Source: an uncultured Lachnospiraceae bacterium (lineage in GTDB: Bacteria > Bacillota > Clostridia > Lachnospirales > Lachnospiraceae). Taken from it: 64,000 nucleotides of DNA. The translations under genes were made by a program, and so were the position numbers. Location: contig CAJTLX010000005.1 of NCBI GenBank assembly GCA_910577165.1, forward strand, positions 15,268 to 79,267, given 5' to 3'. Below are positions 23,987 through 32,381 of this stretch, in pieces. The notes under the pieces were generated by a model that ran no database searches, had not been told where the DNA came from, and saw nothing but the letters and a program-made list of their open reading frames with translations. Each line of letters begins with the position of its first letter. Position 1 is the first letter of the stretch.

Positions 23987-24900
23987 AAAAGAAAAAGGGA
24001 ATGACCTTGACAGGAAAGCGCGCAGTGGTCGGACTGCTCTTTATCTCCCCATGGATTGTCGGTTTCCTCGCATTCTATGTGCGCAGTTTTATTATGACAA
24101 TCCAGTTCGCCCTCTCTGAGGTCAATGTAAATCCTGGTGTCGGCGGTTACACAACAAGATTTTTGGGTTTGGAAAATTTTGTATATGAATTTACTAAGCA
24201 TCCAGATTTCTCCCAGACGCTTGTAACTTCCCTGCAAGATATTTTGATCGACGTGCCGCTTATCGTGTTCTTCAGCTTGTTTATGGCATTGCTTCTGAAC
24301 AAGAAATTTACCGGGAGAACACTGGTGCGCGCCATCTTCTTTATCCCGGTAATTATGAACGCGGATGCGATTGTCTCCGCGATCGAGATGGCGAGAAGCG
24401 CGATGATGGGCGGCGTGTCCGCAACATCCGCAGCGATCGCCGAATCCACATCTGGCGGCGTAAATATCGAGTACTATCTAAGCCTGTTTAAGGAGCTCGC
24501 GCTCCCGGATTCCCTGCTCGATTACGTTGTCGGGGCAATCGGGCGGCTAAACGATATTATCTCTGCGTCCGGTGTACAGATCGTTATTTTTATCGCGGCA
24601 TTGCAGTCAATTCCATCCTCTCTCTATGAGGTGGCAAAGATCGAGGGTGCAACCGGGTACGAAACCTTCTGGAAAGTTACATTTCCGATGGTATTGCCAC
24701 ATATTATCACAAATATTGTGTATACGGTGGTCGATTCATTTACCAACAGTCAGATTGTTGATATGGCGTATGAGACAGCGTACACTGATCAGATCTGGGG
24801 GCTTAGCTCCGCGATGAGCTTGACTACTACCGTACTTATCTGTTTGATACTCGGAATTGTCTGCGGCTTGATTCAGAAGCGGACATTCTACTATAACTAG
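23983..24900 (+). CDS. Sugar ABC transporter permease, second pair
   Basis: A 305-residue permease with six helices, overlapping the DUF5696 gene by four bases. The EAA-type loop is YEVAKIEGATGYETFWKVTF near residue 212. Unlike the first-pair permease it has an unusually long segment between helices 3 and 4 rich in Ser, Ala and Gly (around MMGGVSATSAAIAESTSGGV). The partner permease follows after 17 bases. This second transporter lies next to the second, lipid-anchored binding protein gene. Confidence 0.9.
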   Translation: MKKKKGMTLTGKRAVVGLLFISPWIVGFLAFYVRSFIMTIQFALSEVNVNPGVGGYTTRFLGLENFVYEFTKHPDFSQTLVTSLQDILIDVPLIVFFSLFMALLLNKKFTGRTLVRAIFFIPVIMNADAIVSAIEMARSAMMGGVSATSAAIAESTSGGVNIEYYLSLFKELALPDSLLDYVVGAIGRLNDIISASGVQIVIFIAALQSIPSSLYEVAKIEGATGYETFWKVTFPMVLPHIITNIVYTVVDSFTNSQIVDMAYETAYTDQIWGLSSAMSLTTTVLICLILGIVCGLIQKRTFYYN

Positions 24901-24917
24901 GAAAGGGGGAGAATACT

Positions 24918-25880
24918 ATGCAGCTTGCGCAGAATTACAAAGCAAAATTTCAATCCATGAAAGAAGATAAGCAGTTCGCGAATGACAGACGAAAAGCCGT
25001 CCGAATTTCAAAAAAAGTTATTCTCGGCCTTTTCAAAGCAGTAGTGTTAATTGGGATCAGCTATATGATCTTAAGCCCGTTAATCGGTATGTTAAGCAGC
25101 TCTTTCTTTACGGACAGCGATGTATATAATCCGATGGTATACCTCTTTCCAGCGGAGGGAACCCTAGAGCGCTACTCGACATCGCTCGCAGTTATGGATT
25201 ACTGGAAGGTGCTTTTCAAAACAATTCTTTATGATCTGACTCTGATGGTGATACAGCTGATTATGTGTTCGCTTGTCGGCTACGGCTTCGCGCGGTTTGA
25301 TTTTCCGTTAAAGAAAGTTTTGTTTGGCTGCGTTGTTATTATGATCGTGCTTCCAATGAATACCATTATGGTTCCGCTCTACATGACATTCCGCAATTTC
25401 GGACCGTTTGGAAATCTGCTCTCAACGCTGATTCCAATGTACATTATGACTGCGTTCGCCTGCGGTCTGCGCTCCGGACTCTATATTTATATTTTTAATC
25501 AGTTCTTCCGGGGGCTTCCTAAGGAGATTGAGGAGGCGGCATTTGTGGATGGGGCAGGGATGTTCTACACCTATTCCCGGATCATGTTAGTAAATGCGAT
25601 GCCGTCGGTAATTACTGTATCGATTTTCTCGCTGGTATGGCAGTATAACGATTCATTTTACGCCAGAATGTTTACGATCAGTGCGAATATTTTACTAAGC
25701 AAAAAGATTGGCGCGCTCTCGCAGACAATCTCAAATTCATATGAGATAAATGACCCGACAATCCTGCAGCTCTATACCTATGCAGGGGTTATTCTGTTAA
25801 TTATCCCGGTGCTTTTGATCTATATTCTTTTGCAGAGAAAATTTATCGAGGGCGTAGAGCGAAGTGGTATTGTAGGTTAG
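24918..25880 (+). CDS. Carbohydrate ABC transporter permease, second pair
   Basis: A 320-residue permease with six predicted helices and a charged N-terminal cytoplasmic extension of about 35 residues. The EAA-type loop is EEAAFVDGAGMFYTYSRIML near residue 208. The strong AAAGGGGGAG site precedes the ATG. It is the last gene before an intercistronic hairpin pair at 25888-25957. It would pair with the 23983-24900 product; substrate specificity is inferred from the locus. Confidence 0.9.
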   Translation: MQLAQNYKAKFQSMKEDKQFANDRRKAVRISKKVILGLFKAVVLIGISYMILSPLIGMLSSSFFTDSDVYNPMVYLFPAEGTLERYSTSLAVMDYWKVLFKTILYDLTLMVIQLIMCSLVGYGFARFDFPLKKVLFGCVVIMIVLPMNTIMVPLYMTFRNFGPFGNLLSTLIPMYIMTAFACGLRSGLYIYIFNQFFRGLPKEIEEAAFVDGAGMFYTYSRIMLVNAMPSVITVSIFSLVWQYNDSFYARMFTISANILLSKKIGALSQTISNSYEINDPTILQLYTYAGVILLIIPVLLIYILLQRKFIEGVERSGIVG

Positions 25881-25887
25881 TTGCTTA

Positions 25888-25957
25888 CCGCAGGCGGAAA
25901 ATCCGTCTGCGGCAGCCTGCTCTAAGTGGCAGTACTTCTGTTATTGCAGAAATGCTG
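25888..25957 (+). other. Two intercistronic hairpins after the second permease pair
   Basis: An 11-bp GC-rich stem (25888-25898 with 25902-25912, one G-U pair, AAA loop) is followed by a weaker stem (25930-25940 with 25947-25957). Neither has a T run. Such hairpins can protect or separate mRNA segments and may raise the level of the downstream lipoprotein transcript relative to the permeases. Confidence 0.45.
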
Positions 25958-25996
25958 TAATGGAAATAATATATTTTCAAGTTAAGGAGGAGAAGT

Positions 25997-28111
25997 ATGT
26001 TTAAGAAAAAAAGATGGATTGCAGCCAGCATGGTAATGGCGGTGATGATCACTGGCTGCGGGGACGAAAAGAAGCCAGATCCAACGCCGATTCCAACCAC
26101 ACCGGAACCAACCAAAGCTGCGACACCGGTGCCGAGTACACCGGAACCAACCAAGGCGGATACACCGGAGCCAACTAACGCGCCGGTAGCGACCAGCGCG
26201 CCATCCTTTGAGGCGGGCAAAGTGGCGGATTTTGAAGATGACAATATGAGCTTTGTCGCGGTAAAAGAATCTCTTGTCACCAGTGCGGAAACCGAGATCT
26301 CCGTTGTGGATTTCGCCGGTTCAAAAATGCTTCAGGTCGTTGCACCGGACACGGCTAAATTCCCGTACATTGCGATCGATATTTCCAGTCTTGCAGGGGA
26401 TGCGATCGAGAGTGTGCGCAGCATTGAATTTGACATAGGACTCGCCTCGCCGTCGGATACTTTCTATGCAGCTTCCGGCAATGTCTATTACTATGTCGGC
26501 GCGGACAATGCCGAAAAGATCACCCCATGGTCGGTGTATATGGCAGTAAAGAATCCAAAGAGGGCTTCCGTTACATTAAATGAGGATGAAAGTTTTGTCG
26601 CAGGGGCAAAGAATATTATTATTATCTCCAAAGAAACGGATAATGCGATTGAGCCAACAAGTGCGACAAATAAAGTGTATATTGATAATATCGTATTAAA
26701 GGATGCGTCCGGCAATGCGATCGCCCTCAATACTGCCGCAGAATTTAATGCGCCGGATGGATTTGCAGATGAGGATTGGAGCAATCTTGTACCAGTAAAG
26801 AATGAAGTTTCCATAGATGGTATGATAGAAAAGACGAGCAGTGGCTGGTGGCCAACAAGCGGAATCTCCACTGATCCGGCACAGACGGATGCCAAGGTGG
26901 TGGATGCATCCATCTTTGGACCTGGACAGATTATGACCATCTACTTGAATGCGGATTATGATAGTCTTGAGGATTGGCAGAAATATGTTAAGCTGACTGG
27001 TCAGTATTATGAAGTGGAGGGTTCCGAGATCGGCGCACCGAACTGGGAAGCATTTAATGAGCAGGATGTTGCTGATCTGACCATTGAGACGGATGAGCAG
27101 GGTAAGACAGTAATAAGCTTTAATTTCTATAAGCTGGCGATGAATGATTCCCATACTACAGCTCAGATCAGTTATGATACCATTGCTTCCTACCTTGGTG
27201 AGGACTGGTTTAAGTATGTGAAGTTCTTAGGCATTGCGGATTACGGATATGATCTTGAAGTGACCAGAGTAACTGTGGGTGAGGAGAAGAAAGTTCTCCC
27301 TGCTACCATTAACAACACAGAGGTATCAGGCTTTGCAGTAAAGGGCGACGGCTGGGCACAGGCTGGCGTGGATACCGTTGCAGCGGGCGGAAGCTTCGAT
27401 GTAAGCCTTTTAAAACCGGGCTGTGTAATTACAGTTGACTATAAGTCCGAGGGTTCCCTGTGGCTGGTTGCGGATTCCATAGCAGATATGGGCGCGCCTT
27501 ATGGCTGGACGAGAATCGCTTACGATGAGACAGCGGAAGTAAAGGGGATGGGAGCAGTAAATGACGACCATAATCAGGTTCAGTTTACTTACGATCAGAT
27601 TGTCGCAGCACTTGGCACGGAGGATTTCTCCGCTATGTCAAAATTACAGTGCGAGTCCGATCAGGCATGGGAAGTTTTCAAAGTAACCATCGGCGAGTAC
27701 GCGCCGGAAGCACTGAAATTTACGGATGAAGTGATGATTGAAAACTCTGCAGTAAAAGCGGCCGGCTGGGCACAGGATGGCGTGACAAGAGTTGCCGATG
27801 GCGGTACATTCGACTATACGCTTTTAGTTCCTGGCACGGTTGTCAATGTGTACTACAAGGAAAATGGAGCAAATTACTGGCTTGTAGCAAATCCAGTTAC
27901 TGGCGAAGCACCTTATGATTGGTCGCGCATTGGCGATGGGAATAACGGTACCTCCCGCATGGACCCGAAAAAATGTATTATGCAGATTACTTATGATCAG
28001 ATTGTAGAGGTACTTGGCACGGAGGATTTCTCAACCATGGCAGGACTTCAGGTAGAGTCAAGCGAAGAGTGGGAGATCTACGGGATCGGCATCGCGAAAT
28101 TAGCAGAGTAA
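25997..28111 (+). CDS. Multidomain surface lipoprotein with tandem carbohydrate-binding-like repeats
   Basis: A 704-residue lipoprotein with the lipid Cys at residue 21 (MVMAVMITGC) and a Thr/Pro-rich linker of TPEPTKA-type repeats (about 28-70). An N-terminal domain (about 75-245) is followed by a diverged module (about 255-430) and two clear tandem modules of about 140 residues, starting near 433 and 572. The tandem modules share GWAQ-GV, GG-FD, LWLVA/YWLVA and ITYDQIV-LGTEDFS motifs. No catalytic residues are evident. A role in binding mannan or oligosaccharide at the surface is likely from context. I do not recognise the repeat as a named CBM family. Confidence 0.8.
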   Translation: MFKKKRWIAASMVMAVMITGCGDEKKPDPTPIPTTPEPTKAATPVPSTPEPTKADTPEPTNAPVATSAPSFEAGKVADFEDDNMSFVAVKESLVTSAETEISVVDFAGSKMLQVVAPDTAKFPYIAIDISSLAGDAIESVRSIEFDIGLASPSDTFYAASGNVYYYVGADNAEKITPWSVYMAVKNPKRASVTLNEDESFVAGAKNIIIISKETDNAIEPTSATNKVYIDNIVLKDASGNAIALNTAAEFNAPDGFADEDWSNLVPVKNEVSIDGMIEKTSSGWWPTSGISTDPAQTDAKVVDASIFGPGQIMTIYLNADYDSLEDWQKYVKLTGQYYEVEGSEIGAPNWEAFNEQDVADLTIETDEQGKTVISFNFYKLAMNDSHTTAQISYDTIASYLGEDWFKYVKFLGIADYGYDLEVTRVTVGEEKKVLPATINNTEVSGFAVKGDGWAQAGVDTVAAGGSFDVSLLKPGCVITVDYKSEGSLWLVADSIADMGAPYGWTRIAYDETAEVKGMGAVNDDHNQVQFTYDQIVAALGTEDFSAMSKLQCESDQAWEVFKVTIGEYAPEALKFTDEVMIENSAVKAAGWAQDGVTRVADGGTFDYTLLVPGTVVNVYYKENGANYWLVANPVTGEAPYDWSRIGDGNNGTSRMDPKKCIMQITYDQIVEVLGTEDFSTMAGLQVESSEEWEIYGIGIAKLAE

Positions 28112-28118
28112 TGTTTAA

Positions 28119-28145
28119 GCGCGGCGGATAATTTATCTGCCGCGC
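28119..28145 (+). other. GC-rich intercistronic hairpin before the binding-protein gene
   Basis: GCGCGGCGGAT (28119-28129) pairs with ATCTGCCGCGC (28135-28145), with one G-U pair and loop AATTT. There is no T run. Its position just before a solute-binding-protein gene fits an mRNA-stability role or partial termination. Confidence 0.5.
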
Positions 28146-28198
28146 CAAAGGTGATTTTTACACCGCATTAGATTTAAATGCAGAATTGGAGGTAAATT

Positions 28199-29692
28199 AT
28201 GTTTAACAGCAAAATTAGAAAAATAACCGCGCTCGCACTTACTGGCGCAATGGCATTTTCCATGACCGCATGTGGCGGTGGCGAGGACAAGGAAAAAACT
28301 CCTACACCGACTTCCTCCGCGTCAAGCAATCCAACGACCACGCCAAAGGAGGATACAGAAGATCCATCCGGCGGGGATAATCCTGACGGGGATAAGCAGC
28401 CGGAAAATAAGGGGGAGGAGATCTCTGTTGAGCCATGGCCGGGGTCTCCGAGAACGATCCGCATCGGTACTTGGTACGATCAGTATTATGACAGCACCCA
28501 TACCGATATTTATGCTCAGCCAAAAGTATCTAATCTTGAAACTGCGGAGATGATGTTAAATAATGTGCGCCGCGTCGAAGAAAAATACAATGTGCGCATT
28601 GAGTATGTCAATCTGACCTGGGAAGGAATTATGGAGTCCATCAATACTTCTATTATGGCAGGTTCCCCGGACTGTGATATCTACCAGGCGGACTTACAGT
28701 TTGGTGTGCCGGCGGTAATGAACGATTACGCGACCGCTATTGAGGATATGGCACCGGCGAATGATGATATCTTTACCGAGCAGGTGGTGTTCCGCTATCT
28801 TGATATTCCGGGTATGGATAAGCATTATCTGTTCCAGGGTTCCGCACTTGATCTGGGCGCGTATCCACTTGGATTTAATATGAACTTAATCAATGAGGCA
28901 GGTCTTGACAATCCGCAGGATCTCTATGATAATGGTCAGTGGACTTGGGAGAAATTTACAGAATATCTGCGCATCTTAACAAAGGATACGGATGGCGACG
29001 GCAATACCGATCAGTATGGATACACGGGCTGGTGGACAACAATGTTTAACAACCTGTTAATGTCGAATGGTGCCCATGTAGCGTCGGGCGCGCAGGAGCA
29101 GTTAAGTTCCCCGGCAACGATTGAGGTATTGGAGCTGATGTATCAGATCTATCAGACTGATAAGACCGCAAAGCCTTGGAATGATGAGGAGTGGGCGGTA
29201 AATAATGAGTACTATGACGGAAAAGTTGCATTCTGGTGCGGTGCTACCTGGGTACACCAGGGACATCTCTCCTCCGATGTCGGCTTTGAGATAGGAGTAG
29301 TTCCGTGGCCAATTGGTCCGAGCGGAAACCAGGAAACCAACAGCCAGATCGCAGTTCTCGGAAACTGGAATATTATTCCAGCCGGTGTGGAGCGTCCAGA
29401 TTTTGTATACCAGGTATATAAGGAATTCTGCAACTGGTATGACGGCGATCTTGAGTACCGCGATGATACCGAGTGGGCTGAGGATATGATGGAAACCGAG
29501 AGGAATTTTGAGTACCTCAAGATGATGTCTCAGACAACTCCTTGGTTCGATCTCTGGGATAAGATTAAGGGCGTTGACGCAGGGGTGAACATGGTAACCT
29601 CAAACCCGGATAATGTACTGACCCCAGCACAGGCAGCAGAGCAGCAGAAACAGCTTGTACAGGATTATCTTGACCTGAATTTTGGCAAGTAA
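28199..29692 (+). CDS. Solute-binding lipoprotein of a sugar ABC transporter
   Basis: A 497-residue family 1 extracellular binding protein. The lipoprotein signal ends in MTAC with the lipid Cys at about residue 25, followed by an acidic, Ser/Thr/Pro-rich linker (about 30-75) and the binding domain starting at TIRIGTWYDQYYDS. It carries GWWTTMFNNLL and WCGATWVHQG segments rich in Trp that could stack on sugars. A GGAGG site precedes the ATG. It is the last gene of the long cluster, followed by a strong terminator. Likely ligand: mannooligosaccharides, by context. Confidence 0.9.
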   Translation: MFNSKIRKITALALTGAMAFSMTACGGGEDKEKTPTPTSSASSNPTTTPKEDTEDPSGGDNPDGDKQPENKGEEISVEPWPGSPRTIRIGTWYDQYYDSTHTDIYAQPKVSNLETAEMMLNNVRRVEEKYNVRIEYVNLTWEGIMESINTSIMAGSPDCDIYQADLQFGVPAVMNDYATAIEDMAPANDDIFTEQVVFRYLDIPGMDKHYLFQGSALDLGAYPLGFNMNLINEAGLDNPQDLYDNGQWTWEKFTEYLRILTKDTDGDGNTDQYGYTGWWTTMFNNLLMSNGAHVASGAQEQLSSPATIEVLELMYQIYQTDKTAKPWNDEEWAVNNEYYDGKVAFWCGATWVHQGHLSSDVGFEIGVVPWPIGPSGNQETNSQIAVLGNWNIIPAGVERPDFVYQVYKEFCNWYDGDLEYRDDTEWAEDMMETERNFEYLKMMSQTTPWFDLWDKIKGVDAGVNMVTSNPDNVLTPAQAAEQQKQLVQDYLDLNFGK

Positions 29693-29707
29693 GACGAATA
29701 TATTAGA

Positions 29708-29738
29708 AAAATCCTCCGCTTTCCCTGCGGGGGATTTT
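29708..29738 (+). terminator. Terminator of the mannan transport cluster
   Basis: AAAATCCTCCGC (29708-29719) pairs with GCGGGGGATTTT (29727-29738), with one G-U pair, and the stem ends in TTTT. It separates the transport genes from the intracellular GH130/epimerase genes. Confidence 0.8.
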
Positions 29739-29776
29739 CTCTGCACAGAAAAAAATTTTTCTCTACTTGATTTCAA

Positions 29777-29850
29777 ATGCAAAATAGTGCATAAATAGTG
29801 CAAAATAAAGCAAAATAATGCTTGCAATTTTAAGAAAACTATAGTATAAT
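29777..29850 (+). promoter_or_regulatory. Promoter of the GH130_2 gene with phased TGCAAAATA repeats
   Basis: TTGCAA (29822-29827), a 17-base spacer and TATAAT (29845-29850) form a strong promoter. Directly upstream, (T/A)GC followed by an A-tract recurs at 29778, 29788, 29799, 29809 and 29819, a 10-11 base period. The layout and the CTTGCAATTT core closely resemble the promoter at 10384-10412, which suggests a shared activator or shared DNA bending. Further TGCATAAAT and GTACATAA motifs follow in the leader. Confidence 0.65.
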
Positions 29851-29967
29851 GCGGATGTAAGCAAAAATAGGAAAAAAAGTAATGGTGCATAAATGGTACA
29901 TAATTGATGAAAATGCACTACAATGTAATATTAAAACAAAATCAAGCAAAAAGAAAGGGGTAGTAAG

Positions 29968-30993
29968 ATGATGAGCAATGTCACAATGTTAACCGAAAAT
30001 CTTCCAAATATTCCGTGGCAGGATAAACCGGAGGGCTATGTAGGTCCAGTATGGCGTTACAGCGAGAATCCGATTGTCAACCGCAATCCAATTCCGGGTG
30101 TTGCCAGGATTTTCAACAGTGCGGTAGTACCGTATGAGGGCGCGTTTATCGGTGTGTTCCGTGCGGAGCAAAATGACGGGGTGCCACATCTATATCTTGG
30201 GCGCAGCAAAGATGCGATCCACTGGGAGTTTGAGACGGAAAAAATCAAGATGGTAAATGAGTCCGGCGAGCCGTATATGCCTCGTTATGCATATGATCCG
30301 CGCTTAGTTAAGGTGGAGGATGCCTACTATATTATCTGGTGTACAGATTTTTATGGTGCTGCATTGGGACTTGCAAAGACCACGGATTTTAAGACTTTTG
30401 TCCGCCTGGACAATCCATTTATTCCGTTTAACCGCAACGGAGTACTTTTCCCGCGCAAGATTGGCGGCAATTTTGTATTGCTCTCCCGTCCAAGTGATTC
30501 CGGTCACACGCCGTTCGGCGATATCTTTGTCAGCGAGAGTCCGGATCTGGTATACTGGGGCAAGCACAAGCATGTGATGACAAAAGGTTATAATCAGTGG
30601 TGGCAGAGCTTAAAGATCGGCGGCGGTGCGGCACCGATTGAAACAAGTGAGGGCTGGCTTTTATTCTATCATGGCGTGACTGGCACTTGCAATGGCTACG
30701 TCTACAGTATGGGCGCGGCACTGCTTGATATCGATAATCCATCCATCGTAAAATACCGCACAAAAGACTTTATCTTAACGCCGGAGAAATGGTATGAGGA
30801 AACAGGTTTTGTGCAGAATGTGGTATTCCCATGCGCAGCACTTACGGACGCGGCAAGCGGAAAGATCGCGATCTACTACGGCGCGGCGGACAGCTATGTA
30901 GGTCTGGCATTTACCACGGTGGACGAGATTGTAACCTATATCAAGGAACATCACACCGAAAACGGGGATGACGGAACTATCGGAATTATCTAA
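29968..30993 (+). CDS. GH130_2-type beta-1,4-mannooligosaccharide phosphorylase
   Basis: Cytoplasmic phosphorylase that releases mannose 1-phosphate from the non-reducing end of beta-1,4-mannooligosaccharides. The 341 residues fit the shorter GH130_2 group. The five-bladed propeller family is recognisable from NPIPGVARIFNSAVVPYEGA and from FRAEQNDGVPHLYLGRSKD, where Asp70 aligns with the catalytic acid. A GAKGGGG-like site (GAAAGGGGTAG) precedes the ATG. It is transcribed from its own promoter and ends in a long terminator. With the epimerase and GH130_1 enzyme it completes intracellular mannan breakdown. The subfamily call rests on length and motifs. Confidence 0.88.
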   Translation: MMSNVTMLTENLPNIPWQDKPEGYVGPVWRYSENPIVNRNPIPGVARIFNSAVVPYEGAFIGVFRAEQNDGVPHLYLGRSKDAIHWEFETEKIKMVNESGEPYMPRYAYDPRLVKVEDAYYIIWCTDFYGAALGLAKTTDFKTFVRLDNPFIPFNRNGVLFPRKIGGNFVLLSRPSDSGHTPFGDIFVSESPDLVYWGKHKHVMTKGYNQWWQSLKIGGGAAPIETSEGWLLFYHGVTGTCNGYVYSMGAALLDIDNPSIVKYRTKDFILTPEKWYEETGFVQNVVFPCAALTDAASGKIAIYYGAADSYVGLAFTTVDEIVTYIKEHHTENGDDGTIGII

Positions 30994-31024
30994 TTTGATT
31001 TTCGGCTTGTATAAAATAGTACAG

Positions 31025-31072
31025 AAAGGGGGACTTGCAAGATGGAGATTTCATTTTGTATGTCCCTTTTTT
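31025..31072 (+). terminator. Terminator between the GH130_2 and epimerase genes
   Basis: A long stem: AAAGGGGGAC with GTCCCTTTTTT, extended by TGCAAGATG with CATTTTGTA through G-U pairs, around a GAGATTT loop and ending in a T run. It implies that the epimerase gene has its own promoter; TATGAT/TATAAT sequences occur at 31115-31130 without a clear -35. Confidence 0.8.
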
Positions 31073-31158
31073 CATATCTTAAATTTTTGAGAGTGATTTT
31101 TCTTTTTTTTATGGTATGATATGATATAATCAGATTTATTGCAGGAGGTTTACAAAAA

Positions 31159-32322
31159 ATGGATATTCGCGAACTTGCAGAAAAACATCTGCGCGAGAAA
31201 CTGCTGCCGTTTTGGGAGAAATTAAAGGATGAGGAGAATGGCGGATTTTACGGATATATGGATTTTGATTTAAATGTGGATAAAAAATCAGTGAAGGGCT
31301 GTATCTTAAACAGCCGCATTCTCTGGTTTTTCTCCAATGCGGCAATGATCTTAAAGGATCCCTCACTCTTGGCGTATGCGGATCATGCCTATCAGTTTAT
31401 GGTGGAGCATTGTTTAGATAAGGGAAATGGCGGGATCTACTGGTCCATCAATTTTGACGGAAGTCCTGCGGATACCACAAAGCATACTTATAATCAGGCA
31501 TTTGCCATCTATGCACTCTCCTCCTACTATGATGCGACAAAAAGACAGGAGGCGATTGCAGAAGCGATCAAACTGATGGAGATTATCGAGACAAAGTGTA
31601 CGGATGAGATCGGCTATTTGGAGGCGTTTGACCGCGGTTTTTCCCCGGTGGAGAATGATAAACTCTCGGAAAACGGGGTGATTGCCGAAAAGACAATGAA
31701 CACGCTGCTCCATGTATTTGAGGCGTACACGGAATTCTACCGCGTAACAAAAAATGAGCGGGCAGGGAAGCGTCTGCGCTTTATGATGAATACCATTGCC
31801 GAAAAGATTTATAACCCGGACAAGCATCGCCAGGAAGTATTTTTTGACCGGGAGATGAACAGCATTATCGACTTGCATTCCTACGGGCATGATATTGAAA
31901 CCGCATGGTTGGTTGACCGAGGACTTGAGGTGCTTGACGATAAGGAAATGACCAAAAAGCTCTCCCCGATAACAAGAGCCCTTACCGCGCAGATCTATAA
32001 GCGCGCCTATGTCAATCATTCGCTGTTAAATGAGTGTGAGCGCGGCGTGGACAATACCTTCCGAATCTGGTGGGTGCAGGCGGAAGCTGTGGTGGGCTTT
32101 TACAATGGCTGGCAGAAAACGGGGGAGAATAAGTATCTTGCAGCGAGCGAGGATATTTTTAATTATATTATGGAAAATTTAGTCGATCCCCGCGAGGGTT
32201 CCGAGTGGTACTGGGAGCTGGATGAAAATGGGAAACCAACAAGCAAAAAGCCGATTGTAGAGCCGTGGAAATGCCCATACCACAACGGAAGAATGTGTAT
32301 GGAGCTGATCAGGCGGAGATAA
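31159..32322 (+). CDS. Cellobiose 2-epimerase (mannobiose to mannosylglucose)
   Basis: An N-acylglucosamine 2-epimerase-fold enzyme of 387 residues that converts the reducing-end mannose of beta-1,4-mannobiose to glucose. Diagnostic segments are HTYNQAFAIYALSSYY, DLHSYGHDIETAWLV, WWVQAEAVVGFYNGW and PWKCPYHNGRMCMEL, which include the catalytic histidines and match cellobiose epimerases better than GlcNAc 2-epimerases. The (alpha/alpha)6 barrel is expected. It lies between the two GH130 genes, as in known mannan loci. The GCAGGAGG site gives a clear start. Confidence 0.9.
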   Translation: MDIRELAEKHLREKLLPFWEKLKDEENGGFYGYMDFDLNVDKKSVKGCILNSRILWFFSNAAMILKDPSLLAYADHAYQFMVEHCLDKGNGGIYWSINFDGSPADTTKHTYNQAFAIYALSSYYDATKRQEAIAEAIKLMEIIETKCTDEIGYLEAFDRGFSPVENDKLSENGVIAEKTMNTLLHVFEAYTEFYRVTKNERAGKRLRFMMNTIAEKIYNPDKHRQEVFFDREMNSIIDLHSYGHDIETAWLVDRGLEVLDDKEMTKKLSPITRALTAQIYKRAYVNHSLLNECERGVDNTFRIWWVQAEAVVGFYNGWQKTGENKYLAASEDIFNYIMENLVDPREGSEWYWELDENGKPTSKKPIVEPWKCPYHNGRMCMELIRRR

Positions 32323-32381
32323 AGATTTTGTCTGCCGTGATGAGAATGGGAAAAAATATAAATGATAAAGGAGTATAGATT

